Shown here: piece after piece, positions 1 to 8,909 of the stretch | How the letters are laid out: every line of letters begins with the position of its first letter | Numbering within the stretch: position 1 is the first letter of the stretch | Assembly: GCA_022548915.1 (NCBI GenBank) | Contig: JAKZES010000036.1 | Span: 1-54,992 of the forward strand | DNA from: Verrucomicrobiaceae bacterium E54 | GTDB taxonomy: Bacteria; Verrucomicrobiota; Verrucomicrobiia; Verrucomicrobiales; Akkermansiaceae | Direction: 5' to 3' | Length of the DNA: 54,992 bases | The notes under the pieces: model-generated | What the model saw: the letters and a program-made list of their open reading frames with translations, nothing else | The model's database searches: none | What the model was told of the DNA's origin: nothing | Program-made: the position numbers and the translations under genes

Positions 1-135
1 CCCTCCACCCCCCTGCCTTTTCAAACCGGGTGACTCCGAGAACAAAAAAGCGGTTGCATGCACGGCCACCGCTTCCGTAGTCTCCCGCGCCGCGACGGAG
101 GGTGCCCAGGCCGACTCCGTTTCGCCCGGCCAAAT

Positions 136-210
136 GCGCGGTTAGCTCAGCGGTAGAGCACCTCCCTGACACGGAGGGGGTCACTGGTTCGATCCCAGTA
201 TCGCGCACCA
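136..210 (+). tRNA. tRNA-Val (anticodon GAC)
   Basis: The 75-nt cloverleaf can be folded by eye. The acceptor stem GCGCGGT pairs with ATCGCGC, with one G-T pair. The D arm is GCTC/GAGC. The anticodon stem CCTCC/GGAGG closes the loop CTGACAC, giving anticodon GAC. The T arm is ACTGG-TTCGATC-CCAGT, and the CCA end is encoded at 208-210. A weak promoter candidate lies upstream (TTGCAT at 54-59, TAGTCT at 78-83, 18-nt spacer). Any reading frame crossing this segment is spurious. Confidence 0.97.
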
Positions 211-236
211 TCCTTTCCCGGCCCTCACCCCGCCCC

Positions 237-1091
237 ATGCCTGGACCGTCGCCCACTGCCGATTTCGCGACCCTGCTCCGCCTCCTCGACGACGAAACCC
301 CGGAGGTCCGGCAATCGGTGGCCACCGCTCTCGGCTCGTTCGACGGCGATGTGAGCGAACTCATCGGAGAGATCGAAGGCCCGCTCCGCGCGGATCACCT
401 GCATCTTTTGTCCGATCTCCTCCGGCCCGCGAGGCGGGCCCGGCTTCGCCGTGAGTGGATCATCCCCGGCCAGGGCCTCGCCTGCCTGCACGAGGACTGG
501 GATCACAGCGAGTCCATGCTGCGCGTGATCTCGGATTTCCTTCACGACGGCGTGACCCTGCGCCAGCCGCTCGTGGATGCGCTCGATCTCCTGGCGGAGG
601 AATCCGAACCCGCCTTTCTCCGCGGAGGAGCCGTCGGTCTCCTTCAACATCTGCTTGCCGGGGGCACGCTTCGCTGCGACTCGATTGACGAGCTGCAGCC
701 CGCCCATCTCGATCTGGCGGCGGCGGCGAGCGGCCACCCGTCGAACGCCGTGGGATGCGGCGCGGTGACCCTGCTGGTGGCCCGCCGTCTCGGTGCCGCG
801 ATCTCGGGAATCAATCTTCCCGCGACCCTCCTGCTGGTCTGCGAAGATGCGCAGGGAGGCACGGTCCATGACCCCGCCTCGCACGGTCGGGAAATCGATC
901 GGGAGGATCTTCTCCACCGGATCAGCCGCCACCCGGATGAGGTCCGCATCCGCTGCGGACGCCCCATCAGCCCGGGAGAACTGCTGCTTCGGGTCGTCGA
1001 GGAGCTGGCGTTGTGCTACTCGGCGCTCGAGCAGGATGAAGACGCCGACTTGTTCGACCAATTGGTTGCAAGCTTCAGCACCACGGTCTGA
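237..1091 (+). CDS. HEAT-repeat / SirB1-like transglutaminase-fold protein
   Basis: This 284-residue protein starts at ATG 237; longer frames would run through the tRNA. The first ~60 residues look like a HEAT repeat (PEVRQSVATALGSF). The C-terminal half carries a stretch resembling SirB1/transglutaminase-like proteins: AVGCGAVTLLVARRLGA, then INLPATLLL, then VHDPASHGREIDREDL. That matches the order of a helix, a 'GFPGHFLV'-like strand and a 'DPF.gG..ls.edl' segment. In other bacteria such proteins carry SirB1/TPR domains of uncertain role. The catalytic Cys-His-Asp triad is not convincingly intact, so an enzymatic function is not claimed. It directly follows the tRNA and faces the short Pta gene convergently. 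Confidence 0.6.
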   Translation: MPGPSPTADFATLLRLLDDETPEVRQSVATALGSFDGDVSELIGEIEGPLRADHLHLLSDLLRPARRARLRREWIIPGQGLACLHEDWDHSESMLRVISDFLHDGVTLRQPLVDALDLLAEESEPAFLRGGAVGLLQHLLAGGTLRCDSIDELQPAHLDLAAAASGHPSNAVGCGAVTLLVARRLGAAISGINLPATLLLVCEDAQGGTVHDPASHGREIDREDLLHRISRHPDEVRIRCGRPISPGELLLRVVEELALCYSALEQDEDADLFDQLVASFSTTV

Positions 1092-1114
1092 AACCGGCAG
1101 GCACGGCACCTTGC

Positions 1115-2182
1115 TCAGGACACCTCGCCGTCTGGATAGAGTTCGTGCGCCTTGATCGCCTCGACCGCCACCGCGGCGGCGGTTCCGTAAAGGGTATCCT
1201 CGGAAGCGGTCCGGGGCACCTGCGCCAGCGGCCGGGCCATCCCGACGAGAAACTGACCGAAGTTCTGCGCCCCGGCGCAATGCTGCAGCAGCTTCATCGA
1301 AATGTGCGCCGCATCGAGACTCGGAAACACGAGGACATCGGCCGACTTGAAGCGATTACCCGGAAGCTTCACCTCGCAAGCGGCCGGATCGAGCGCCACA
1401 TCCGCCTGCAGCTCGCCCTCGATCCGGAAATCCAAAGCCTCCGCGGAGGCCTTCTCGCGGGCGAGCACCGCGGCGGCGGCAACCCTCCGGGCCGGCTCGG
1501 TGACCGCCGAACCCTTGGTGGAATGACTCAGCAGCGCAACCCGCGGCGCCCGGCCGAGAAAATGGCGTGCCAGTTTTCCGGTTTCGACCGCAATGGTCGC
1601 CAGCTCCTCCACCGATGGATCCGGCACCAGACCCGTGTCCGCCAGAAAAAGCACGCCGTTGCCCCCAAAATGCTCGAGATGGGGCGCAGACAGCGCCGTC
1701 ACGCCGAAAAGTTTCGGGATCGAAGGCATCGGCTTGATGGCATGGATGACCGCCCGGAACAAGGTCGAGGGCATCGCCAGGTTGCCACCCACCAGCGCGT
1801 CCGCCTGACCGTACTGCGTCATCATCGCCCCGAAGTAGTGGGGCCTGCCGACAAGCTCCGCGACCGCCGAGGGCGAACGTCCCCGGTAGCGCGCGGTCTT
1901 TTCCAGGCGCGCGCGGAACAGGTCGAAGTCCGAGGACGACGCCGGGTTGATCACCTTCACGAAGCGCATGTTGATGCCCTCGTCGGAGGCCATCCCAAGG
2001 ATCCGCGCCCGGTCGCCGAGCAGGATAGGCACGACGGCCTGCTCCGCCACGAGACGCTCGGCCACCCGCAGAATCCGGAGATCCTCACCCTCGGTGAAGA
2101 CAACCCGCTTCGGATGACGTCTCAGCTTCTCGATCAGCGGTTCAATGAACCGGGATGCAGCTTGGCTTGTCGCGTCATTCAT
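1115..2182 (-). CDS. Short-form phosphate acetyl/butyryltransferase
   Basis: This is a PTA_PTB-family enzyme of 355 residues. The start chosen is ATG at 2182 (MNDATSQAASRF); upstream in-frame codons look non-coding. Family signatures in order are RVVFTEGEDLRILRVAERL, RPHYFGAMMTQYGQADALVGG, LADTGLVPDPSVEELATIA, RVALLSHSTKGSA and the C-terminal DVLVFPSLDAAHISMKLLQ. The family moves an acetyl (or other acyl) group between CoA and phosphate. The protein lacks the N-terminal P-loop and DRTGG regions found in the long Pta at 5881, so the window encodes two Pta types. Its start diverges from the PHP phosphatase across a 76-bp gap that must contain both promoters. Whether it prefers acetyl or longer acyl groups cannot be read from sequence. 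Confidence 0.85.
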   Translation of the reverse strand: MNDATSQAASRFIEPLIEKLRRHPKRVVFTEGEDLRILRVAERLVAEQAVVPILLGDRARILGMASDEGINMRFVKVINPASSSDFDLFRARLEKTARYRGRSPSAVAELVGRPHYFGAMMTQYGQADALVGGNLAMPSTLFRAVIHAIKPMPSIPKLFGVTALSAPHLEHFGGNGVLFLADTGLVPDPSVEELATIAVETGKLARHFLGRAPRVALLSHSTKGSAVTEPARRVAAAAVLAREKASAEALDFRIEGELQADVALDPAACEVKLPGNRFKSADVLVFPSLDAAHISMKLLQHCAGAQNFGQFLVGMARPLAQVPRTASEDTLYGTAAAVAVEAIKAHELYPDGEVS

Positions 2183-2258
2183 CAGAAACTCGACGCAGCC
2201 ATTCCACCGCGCCCGCGCAAACATTACGGACTGCCTAACTTGCCGCAACCCGAAACCC

Positions 2259-3053
2259 GTGCCCGCCGACTATCACACCCACACCCCCCTCTGCCGCCAC
2301 GCCGAAGGGGCGCCGGAAGCCTACATCGATGCCGCCATCGCCGCGGGGCTCACCGAATACGGCGTTTCCGACCACGCCCCGGCACGCCCGGAGCCCTTCG
2401 ACGACTGGCGGATGAGCGAAGCGGAACTGCCGGACTACCTCGAGTGGATCGACCGCGCCCGCCAGCACGCCGGCGACCGGATCCCGGTGAGGGCCGGCCT
2501 CGAGTGCGACTGGCTCCCCGGCTGCGAAGAGTGGATCGCCGATCTCGCCACCCGCCACGAGTGGGACTACCTGATCGGCTCGGTCCACTACCTCGACGAC
2601 TGGGATTTCGACAACCCGAAGTGGATCGGGCGCTGGGCGGACGAAGACCTGGAGGTCGCGTGGACCCGCTACTGGAGAACCTACGCCGCCATGGCGGCAA
2701 GCGGGCTGTTCGACATCCTCGGGCACCCGGATCTCATCAAGAAGTTCTCGCCCGGCCCCTCCGGCGATCTCGACCGTTTCCATGAGCCGGCGATCGACGC
2801 GATCGCCGCGTCGGGATGTGCCATCGAGCTCAACACCGCCGGCAGGCACAAACCCTGCACCGAAGCCTACCCGTCACCCCGCTTCCTCGAACTCGCCCGG
2901 GAGGCCGGCATCCCGCTGGTCATTAGTTCGGACGCCCACACCCCCGCGGAAGTGGCCCGCGACTTCCCGGCCGCCGTGGAAATCGCCAAAGCAGCCGGAT
3001 ATACCGAGACGCTGCTCTTCGAGAGAAGGAAACGGAGCGTCGAGGCGCTTTGA
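2259..3053 (+). CDS. hisJ: HisJ-type histidinol-phosphatase (PHP family)
   Basis: This 264-residue PHP-superfamily phosphoesterase starts at GTG 2259, which places the metal motif ADYHTHTPLCRHAEG at the N-terminus as in HisJ proteins. Other PHP ligands are visible: GLECDW, the IGSVHYLDDWDFD loop typical of HisJ, DILGHPDLIKKF, and the C-terminal SSDAHTPAEV. HisJ removes phosphate from histidinol phosphate in histidine biosynthesis. No other his genes lie nearby, so the assignment rests on family motifs and length. The stop lies 4 bp before a REP-like palindrome that separates this gene from the convergent phosphodiesterase gene. Confidence 0.85.
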   Translation: MPADYHTHTPLCRHAEGAPEAYIDAAIAAGLTEYGVSDHAPARPEPFDDWRMSEAELPDYLEWIDRARQHAGDRIPVRAGLECDWLPGCEEWIADLATRHEWDYLIGSVHYLDDWDFDNPKWIGRWADEDLEVAWTRYWRTYAAMAASGLFDILGHPDLIKKFSPGPSGDLDRFHEPAIDAIAASGCAIELNTAGRHKPCTEAYPSPRFLELAREAGIPLVISSDAHTPAEVARDFPAAVEIAKAAGYTETLLFERRKRSVEAL

Positions 3054-3057
3054 GAAA

Positions 3058-3194
3058 GTGGCGCAAAGCTCCTGCTTTGCGAGAGATCGACCAAGCTTCG
3101 CTTGGTCGTGGGAAGGAATGTCGGCGTCTTCTTCCCTGCGCGGAGGCAAGACAAAGCCTTGCCCATCCCTCGCAAAGCAGGAGCTTTGCGCCAC
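3058..3194. repeat. REP-like palindromic element, copy 1
   Basis: This 137-bp element has outward-facing inverted arms, beginning GTGGCGCAAAGC at 3058 and ending GCTTTGCGCCAC at 3194. Each arm is itself a small hairpin (GCAAAGC...GCTTTGC). Internal hairpins lie at 3088-3108 (GACCAAGCTTCGCTTGGTC) and around 3144-3162 (GGCAAG...CTTGCC). It fills the gap between the convergent stops of hisJ (3053) and the phosphodiesterase gene (3195), so it may also act as a bidirectional terminator. It shares its arms with 18439-19224 and 24049-24186. Confidence 0.85.
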
Positions 3195-4553
3195 TCAAGC
3201 CATCACCGCGTTGACGATCTCCCCATAGAGATACTCGGCGCTCCGGACGTCACCGCTTCCCCCTAACACCACCGGACGCTCGCCCTCGGGCACGACATCC
3301 CGTCCGTGCGAGCCCTTCACCAGGCCGGCATCCAGCGGCACGACCTCCAGCAACCCGCGCAGACCGAGCTTTTTCCTGCCGAGAAACTTCGCGATCTCCC
3401 ACTTCGGGAAACGCAGCGCCGGATCGATGAACAATTCCACCGGATCATAGCCCGGCTTGCGGTGGATATCCACGGTCCGTGCGAAGTCCGGCGCCTTCGC
3501 ATCATCCTCCCAGTAATAGTAGGTGAACCAGGCGTCGGCCTCCGCCACCACCACGAGATCCCCCGCCCGCTGCGCACCGACTCCACTGCCCCACATTTCG
3601 GCCGCCGCGCGGACCTCCGCGACGCCGGGGACCTCGTCGAGAAACGCCCGGACCCGGCCCAACATGGACGGATCCCGCAAATAAACGTGCGCCACCTGAT
3701 GATCCGCCACCGCAAACACCCGGCACCCTCCGGCATCGAGGGTTTCCCGGCCCAGCTCCTCCTTGACCTGGATCCAGCCCTGCTCACGGAACAATCGATT
3801 GAGGTGGATCGGCCGGCTGACCGGTGAAATGCCGTATTCGGAGACCACGACCGGCCTCACCTTACGAGACTCGTAGTAGTCGATCAGATCTCCCGCAACC
3901 CGGTCGATCGCCCCGAGTTCCGCCGTCATCTCCGCCGCCCCCGGACCGAACTTCTGCAGGCCGTAGTCGAGGTGCGGAAGATAGACGAGACTCAGGGTCG
4001 GCGACTCGCGCTCCTCGGTCCAGCGCGCTGCCGCCGCAATCCACTCCGAACAGGCAATTCCCGCAGCCGGACCCCAGAACGACGGAAACGGAAACTCGCC
4101 GAGATCCGCCTTCACCTGCCCGCGCCAAGCCATCGGCTGGGTGTGAATGTCGAAGACCTTTCTTCCATCCGCCGGATAGAGCGGCCGCGGCGTCATGGTG
4201 AAATCCGCCGACGAGTACATGTTGTACCACCAGAAAAGCTTCGCGCAGGTGAAGCCCGGCAGACGCTCCCGGAGTTCGTCCCACACCTTGCGTCCGTGGA
4301 CCAGGTGGTTGCTCTGCTTCCAGAACCGGACTTCCGCCGACTCCCGGTCATACCAGCCATTGCCGACGATCCCGTGCTCGCGGGGACAGGTCCCCGTCAA
4401 CATCGACGACTGCGCCGTGCACGTCACCGCAGGAAATGCAGGTCGGAACGAAGACCGGCCCGCCCGCCCGGCGAAGGCCGTCAACCGGGGCATTGCGGGA
4501 CCGAGCAGGGACTCCGACAGGCCGACGACGTTGATCACGGCGACTCTCTGCAT
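3195..4553 (-). CDS. Alkaline-phosphatase-fold phosphodiesterase / nucleotide pyrophosphatase
   Basis: This 452-residue type I phosphodiesterase/nucleotide pyrophosphatase-like enzyme begins MQRVAVINVVGLSESLL, a metal-binding strand with an Asn where many homologues have Asp. PAVTCTAQSSMLTG follows, carrying the probable nucleophilic Thr, then PREHGIVGNGWYD. Further metal ligands are probably in YLPHLDYGLQKFG, VVVSEYGI and the late SHGRD (residues ~420). No signal peptide or membrane segment is evident, so the enzyme is probably cytoplasmic. The substrate cannot be deduced. The gene is monocistronic here, convergent with hisJ and divergent from ackA. Confidence 0.8.
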   Translation of the reverse strand: MQRVAVINVVGLSESLLGPAMPRLTAFAGRAGRSSFRPAFPAVTCTAQSSMLTGTCPREHGIVGNGWYDRESAEVRFWKQSNHLVHGRKVWDELRERLPGFTCAKLFWWYNMYSSADFTMTPRPLYPADGRKVFDIHTQPMAWRGQVKADLGEFPFPSFWGPAAGIACSEWIAAAARWTEERESPTLSLVYLPHLDYGLQKFGPGAAEMTAELGAIDRVAGDLIDYYESRKVRPVVVSEYGISPVSRPIHLNRLFREQGWIQVKEELGRETLDAGGCRVFAVADHQVAHVYLRDPSMLGRVRAFLDEVPGVAEVRAAAEMWGSGVGAQRAGDLVVVAEADAWFTYYYWEDDAKAPDFARTVDIHRKPGYDPVELFIDPALRFPKWEIAKFLGRKKLGLRGLLEVVPLDAGLVKGSHGRDVVPEGERPVVLGGSGDVRSAEYLYGEIVNAVMA

Positions 4554-4678
4554 GCCCGCGACTCTCCGCGCTGTGGCCGGTGGCGCGAGAAAAATCGCCC
4601 AGCCCGCCCGAAGCGCTGCCCGAACTCCCGGTTGATTTGCGGAGCAATGCGTCCACGATCTGCTTGGCTCTCAAAGAC

Positions 4679-5884
4679 ATGGCGAAATCCGAAAAGATCC
4701 TGGTCGTCAACGCCGGCAGTTCGTCCCTCAAGCTCGCCATCCGGGAGAAGGCGGAGGCGGAACCGGTGGCCACCGTCCTCCTCGAGTCGCTCGGCACCCC
4801 GGCCGCCCGGGCATCGATCCGCGTCGGAACCCGCCATCGCCACCTCGACCTGCCCGACGCCGACCACGACTCCGGTTTGCGTGCCGTGCTCGACACCCTC
4901 GCTGCCGAACTCGGGGACCCGCTGCCGATCCGCGCCTGCGGCCACCGCGTCGTCCACGGCGGCGAACGGTTCTCCGGGGCGACCCTGATCACCGGCGACG
5001 TGCTCGACGGCATCCGCGCCTGCGCCGAGCTCGCCCCGCTCCACAACCCACCCTCCATCCGCGCGATCGAGGCGGTCTCGCGGCTGATGCCCGACCTTCC
5101 CCAGGCCGCCGTCTTCGACACCGCCTTCCACCAGACCATGCCGGCCCACGCGTATCGCTACGCGGTGCCCCGCGACTGGTACGAGGAACACCGCATCCGC
5201 CGCTACGGCTTCCACGGCATCAGCTACCAGTATCTGGTCGCCGAGGCCGCCGACCTGCTCGACCGCCCCGTCGCCGAGCTTCAGCTTCTCGCCGCCCACC
5301 TCGGCAACGGCTGCAGCGCCGCCGCCGTGCGCAATGGACACGGCGTCGACACCAGCATGGGCCTCACTCCTCTCGAAGGCATGGTCATGGGCACCCGCAG
5401 CGGCGACATCGATCCCAACGTGATCGGCTTCCTCGTCGCGCGCACGGAAATGACCGCCGCCGAAGTGCTCGACCGCTTGCAGCGGCAAAGCGGGCTGCTG
5501 GGCATCTCCGGCCGCTCGCACGACATGCGCGAGATCACCGAAGCCGCCGGGGCGGGCGACGCCGACTGCCGGCTCGCCTTCGAGATCTTCTGCTACCGGG
5601 CGGCCCGCTCCCTGCTGGGTCTCGCCGCAGGACTCGGCCGGATCGACGCCCTCGTCCTCGCCGGGGGCATCGGCGAACACGCCGCACCCGTCCGCGCCCG
5701 CGTGCTCGACCACCTCGCGGTTCTCTCGCCCCGGCTCGATGACGGCCGCAATGCCCGCCACGGCCGCGACAGCCGCTGCCGGATCACCACCGACGACTCC
5801 CCGCTTTCCGTCCTTGTCGTCCCCACCGACGAGGAGCGCATGATCGCCCGCGAGACCCGGAACCTTCTCGATTCCACCGCATGA
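4679..5884 (+). CDS. ackA: Acetate kinase
   Basis: The protein is 401 residues, the usual length. It starts at ATG 4679 (MAKSEKILVVNAGSSSLKLAI), which places the N-terminal phosphate-binding strand correctly. Family motifs follow: GHRVVHGGERFSG, the catalytic-region AVFDTAFHQTMP, RYGFHGISYQYL, LAAHLGNGCSAAAV, DTSMGLTPLEGMVMGTRSGDIDP and VLAGGIGEHAAPVR. It interconverts acetate + ATP and acetyl phosphate + ADP. Its TGA overlaps the ATG of the long pta as ATGA (5881-5884), so the two are translationally coupled and form the acetyl-CoA/acetate pathway. Confidence 0.96.
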   Translation: MAKSEKILVVNAGSSSLKLAIREKAEAEPVATVLLESLGTPAARASIRVGTRHRHLDLPDADHDSGLRAVLDTLAAELGDPLPIRACGHRVVHGGERFSGATLITGDVLDGIRACAELAPLHNPPSIRAIEAVSRLMPDLPQAAVFDTAFHQTMPAHAYRYAVPRDWYEEHRIRRYGFHGISYQYLVAEAADLLDRPVAELQLLAAHLGNGCSAAAVRNGHGVDTSMGLTPLEGMVMGTRSGDIDPNVIGFLVARTEMTAAEVLDRLQRQSGLLGISGRSHDMREITEAAGAGDADCRLAFEIFCYRAARSLLGLAAGLGRIDALVLAGGIGEHAAPVRARVLDHLAVLSPRLDDGRNARHGRDSRCRITTDDSPLSVLVVPTDEERMIARETRNLLDSTA

Positions 5885-7992
5885 AACCTGCTTTCTTCCT
5901 CTCGCCTTCTTCGATCGACGTCGGCCTCACCACCGTCTCGCTCGGCCTCGGCCGCGCACTCCAACGCCGCGGCGTGTCGGTCGCCTTCGTCAAGCCGATC
6001 GCCCAGCAACGCGCCGATCCCTCCGAGGGAGAACGTTCCGCCGCCTACGCCGAGAGCGCCCTCGGCATCCGCCCCGTCGAACCCATCCCCTACCCCGAGG
6101 CCGCCGAATGGCTCCACGAGGGCAAGCTCCAGGAACTGATGGAGCGCATCATCGAGGTCTTCGAGCACTCGACCCGCGAAGCCGATGTCGCGGTCGTCGA
6201 AGGACTCATCGTCAATCAGGCCGACCTCGCCTCGGCACGGCTCAACCAGGCCATCGCCCGCAGCCTCGACGCCCGTGTGGTCCTCGTCGATGCCTTCACC
6301 GACTCAGACACCAAGGCCCTCGAACACCGCCTCCAGGCAGCCAGTTCAAGCTACGGAGGGGTCCGCACCCGGCGCGTGGTCGGCTGCATCCTCAACAAGG
6401 TCTCACCGGAAACCTGCGGCCCGACCCGCGAGGAGTGGAAAAGCGCCCTCAAGGATTTCCGGGAACGGGTGCCGGACTTTCGCAGTGGGACCTTGCAACT
6501 CCTCGGTTGCGTCCCGCGCAACCCGGCACTGCTCCACTGCCGCACCCTCGACATCGCCCGCCACCTCGGGGCCCGGATCGCCACCGCCGGCGAGATCGCC
6601 AGCCGCCGCGTCACCTCGGTCAAGATGGTCGCCCGCACCGTGCCGAACCTGCACGACACCTTCACCGCCGGCGCGCTGCTGCTCACCCCGGCCGACCGCG
6701 ACGACGTGCTCATGGCGACCTCGCTCGCCGCGATCAAGGGCATCCCACTCGCCGGACTCGTCCTCACTGGAGCCGACACGATCACTCCGGATCCTTCGGT
6801 GCGCGAACTCTGCACCCCCGCCGCCGAATCCGGCCTCCCGGTGCTCCTCGCCGCCGGCAGCAGCTACCGGGTCGTCACTGCCGTCGGCCAGCTCAATACC
6901 GAAATCCCCACCGATGACCAGGAACGGCTCGACGCCACCCTCGACTTCATCGCCCGCCACCTGGACTGCGAATGGCTGATCAAGGAAGGCATCGACCAGC
7001 AACTCGAAGCCCAGCTTTCGCCACCCGCCTTCCGCTTCCGGCTGGCCGAAAGCGCCCGCGCCGCCAACAAGCGCATCCTCCTTCCCGAAGGCGACGAACC
7101 CCGCACCATCGCCGCCGCCGTCAGCTGCCACCAGCGGGGCATCGCCCGCTGCGTCCTCATCGGCGACCCGGAGGAGATCCGCGCCAAGGCTGCCGGGGTC
7201 GAGATTCCGCCGGAAATCGAAATCCTCAATCCTGCCGACATCCGCCAGCGCTACGTCACGCCGCTGGCCGAGATGCGCCGCCACAAGGGCCTCACCGAGG
7301 CGATGGCCGCCGAGTTGCTCGAGGACAACGTCTACCTCGCCACCGTGATGCTCGCCCTCGACGAGGCCGACGGCATGGTCGCAGGCGCGGTCCACTCGAC
7401 CGCCTCGACCATCCGCCCCGCCCTCCAGCTCATCCGCACCGCACCGGAGGCCAAGGTCGTCTCCTCGGTCTTCTTCATGTGCCTCCCCGACCAGGTCCTC
7501 GTTTACGGCGACTGCGCAGTGAACGCCAATCCCGACGCCGAAACCCTCGCCGACATCGCGCTGCGCAGTGCCGAGAGCGCCGAGACCTTCGGCATCACGC
7601 CGCGCGTCGCCATGATCAGCTACAGCACCGGTGAATCCGCCGGCGGCGCCGAGGTGGAAAAGGTCCGGACCGCCACCCGCCTTGCCCGTCAGCTGCGGCC
7701 CGACCTGCTCATCGACGGCCCCTTGCAGTACGACGCCGCCGCCATTCCCGAGATCGCGAAAAGCAAGGCCCCCGACAGCCCCGTCGCCGGAAACGCCACC
7801 GTCTTCATCTTCCCCGACCTCAACACCGGCAACACCACCTACAAGGCGGTCCAGCGCTCGGCCAAGGTCGTCTCCATCGGCCCGATGCTCCAGGGACTGC
7901 GAAAGCCGGTCAACGACCTCTCCCGCGGCGCGCTGGTCGATGACATCATCTACACCATCGCCCTCACCGCCGCCCAGGCCGCCGGGCGGTAG
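5881..7992 (+). CDS. pta: Phosphate acetyltransferase, long form
   Basis: This 703-residue enzyme has three parts. Residues 1-~200 are the P-loop-like N-terminal domain (SIDVGLTTVSLGLGRAL, VAFVKPIAQQ). Residues ~215-320 are a DRTGG domain (LLLTPADRDDVLMATSLAA). Residues ~380-700 are the catalytic PTA_PTB domain (RILLPEGDEPRTIAAA, DEADGMVAGAVHSTASTIRP, CAVNANPDAETLADIA, MISYSTGESAGGAEVEKV, FIFPDLNTGNTTYKAVQR). It converts acetyl-CoA + phosphate to acetyl phosphate + CoA. It overlaps ackA by 4 nt. In E. coli the N-terminal domains mediate metabolite regulation; the same is inferred here. A double-hairpin repeat begins immediately after the TAG stop. Confidence 0.95.
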   Translation: MKPAFFLSPSSIDVGLTTVSLGLGRALQRRGVSVAFVKPIAQQRADPSEGERSAAYAESALGIRPVEPIPYPEAAEWLHEGKLQELMERIIEVFEHSTREADVAVVEGLIVNQADLASARLNQAIARSLDARVVLVDAFTDSDTKALEHRLQAASSSYGGVRTRRVVGCILNKVSPETCGPTREEWKSALKDFRERVPDFRSGTLQLLGCVPRNPALLHCRTLDIARHLGARIATAGEIASRRVTSVKMVARTVPNLHDTFTAGALLLTPADRDDVLMATSLAAIKGIPLAGLVLTGADTITPDPSVRELCTPAAESGLPVLLAAGSSYRVVTAVGQLNTEIPTDDQERLDATLDFIARHLDCEWLIKEGIDQQLEAQLSPPAFRFRLAESARAANKRILLPEGDEPRTIAAAVSCHQRGIARCVLIGDPEEIRAKAAGVEIPPEIEILNPADIRQRYVTPLAEMRRHKGLTEAMAAELLEDNVYLATVMLALDEADGMVAGAVHSTASTIRPALQLIRTAPEAKVVSSVFFMCLPDQVLVYGDCAVNANPDAETLADIALRSAESAETFGITPRVAMISYSTGESAGGAEVEKVRTATRLARQLRPDLLIDGPLQYDAAAIPEIAKSKAPDSPVAGNATVFIFPDLNTGNTTYKAVQRSAKVVSIGPMLQGLRKPVNDLSRGALVDDIIYTIALTAAQAAGR

Positions 7993-8044
7993 TGGCTGCG
8001 GCGGCCCGCCGCAGGCCGTGGAGGCGGCGGCCCGCCGCCTCTTC
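7993..8044 (+). repeat. 52-bp GC-rich double-hairpin repeat, copy A
   Basis: Two adjacent perfect palindromes, CTGCGGCGGCCCGCCGCAG and GAGGCGGCGGCCCGCCGCCTC (the latter 21 nt long), follow the pta stop directly. A second copy in the same orientation lies at 11901-11952 and differs at one position (GTGGAGG versus GTGGTGG). The position and symmetry suit a REP-like dispersed repeat that may also terminate pta transcription. Confidence 0.85.
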
Positions 8045-8456
8045 AGTTCACCCCACCGCAAACCCATAGAAATCCTCCTCGTCGAACCACCCGCCGCGAC
8101 CGACACGCCTGCTGTGGCCCGGCTTCGTCATGGTTGAAGGGTGATTCGCAAAGCGGAGGCAAGCCTCCGCACTCCAAAGCCTCCGGCATGCATCCCCTGA
8201 CAGAAGACCCTTCCCATCCCGCAGCGGAAGCCCGATCGAACCTCGTCGCTGTCAAAAACTTCATCTTGCTTCTCCTCCCCACGCTCGCCTCCGGCCCCGA
8301 TCCCGACGCCGGAGGCGTCGCATTCCGGTAGCCGGTGGTTGAGCGAGGCACGAGCGACACCACCGGATCGCGGTCTCATCCCGAAGCCGCACCCCGGCAG
8401 GGGTGCCATGTGGTGGGCGGTTGCCATCATGGAGGACCGAAGCGCTGCCTCTCATG
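8045..8456. other. Gene-free spacer with small palindromes
   Basis: No credible gene was found in this ~410-bp stretch. It holds a short hairpin at 8157-8174 (GCGGAGGCAAGCCTCCGC), part of a segment resembling the REP arms (CGCAAAGCGGAGG). It also holds an inverted repeat at 8332-8366 (CCGGTGGT ... ACCACCGG). Both look like dispersed intergenic repeats. Short frames on both strands lack coding-like third-position bias. Confidence 0.5.
8332..8366. repeat. CCGGTGGT...ACCACCGG hairpin repeat
   Basis: Perfect 8-bp arms at 8332-8339 and 8359-8366 surround a 19-nt loop containing GAGCGAGGCACGAGCGAC. Similar 'GCCGG...GAGCGCAGCGAC...CCGG' hairpins are common between genes in planctomycete and verrucomicrobial genomes, as I recall. 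Only one copy is seen in this window, so repeat status is inferred. Confidence 0.45.
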
Positions 8457-8909
8457 GCAATGACCTTCGACTCTTCTTACCACGATTTCATTCAGCGGGA
8501 TCTCACGCGGGCCTTGTCGGGTTCTCCTCTTTTCCGGCAGGCCGCGTTGCGGACTGCGAGCTTGGCGGGTGCCTGCATTTCCGGTTTCCTTCATTCCATG
8601 CACTTCGCCCCTGCCTTCGGCGGTCCGCAGCGCCGGATCCGCCTCTTCTCCGAGACCTTCCCCTGCCGCACCCGGGCCGAGGTCATCCGCACCCTGGCCA
8701 AGCGCCGCATCACCGTCTGGCGAATCACCGGCGCTCCCGGCCGCTGGACGACCTGGTTCCGCCTTCGCGGCCGCAAGGACACGCTGGGTCGCCAAGAACT
8801 CTCCACTTCCGTCTGGCGCGGCGTCGAGCGACCGACCCTCTCGACCCAGGCACTGCCTGAAGCTCACCGCCCATGCCATGTCAAAAACCGATGTTTTTGG
8901 CATCGCATC
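8457..8909 (+). other. Open segment in frame upstream of the PEP-CTERM gene
   Basis: From ATG 8457 (alternative ATG 8598) a frame stays open without a stop straight into the PEP-CTERM gene. From about 8598 to 8880 nearly every codon ends in G or C, as in real genes of this genome (for example RTRAEVIRTLAKRRITVW). The translation (~150 residues, rich in Arg and Trp) is not recognised. It may be a small gene, or the remnant of one whose 3' end was replaced when the AT-rich gene arrived. It is unlikely to be the true N-terminus of the PEP-CTERM protein, which has its own signal peptide. Confidence 0.35.

Noticed and set aside
102-236. N-terminal extension of the first protein through the tRNA
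   Set aside because: The segment is a complete tRNA-Val; the protein start at 237 is more credible.
4580-4678. Longer AckA N-terminus
   Set aside because: The extra 33 residues do not resemble acetate kinases and would overlap the divergent promoter region.
6403-8106. 567-codon minus-strand frame across pta
   Set aside because: Antisense shadow of a clear pta gene, with low-complexity Gly/Asp/Val composition.
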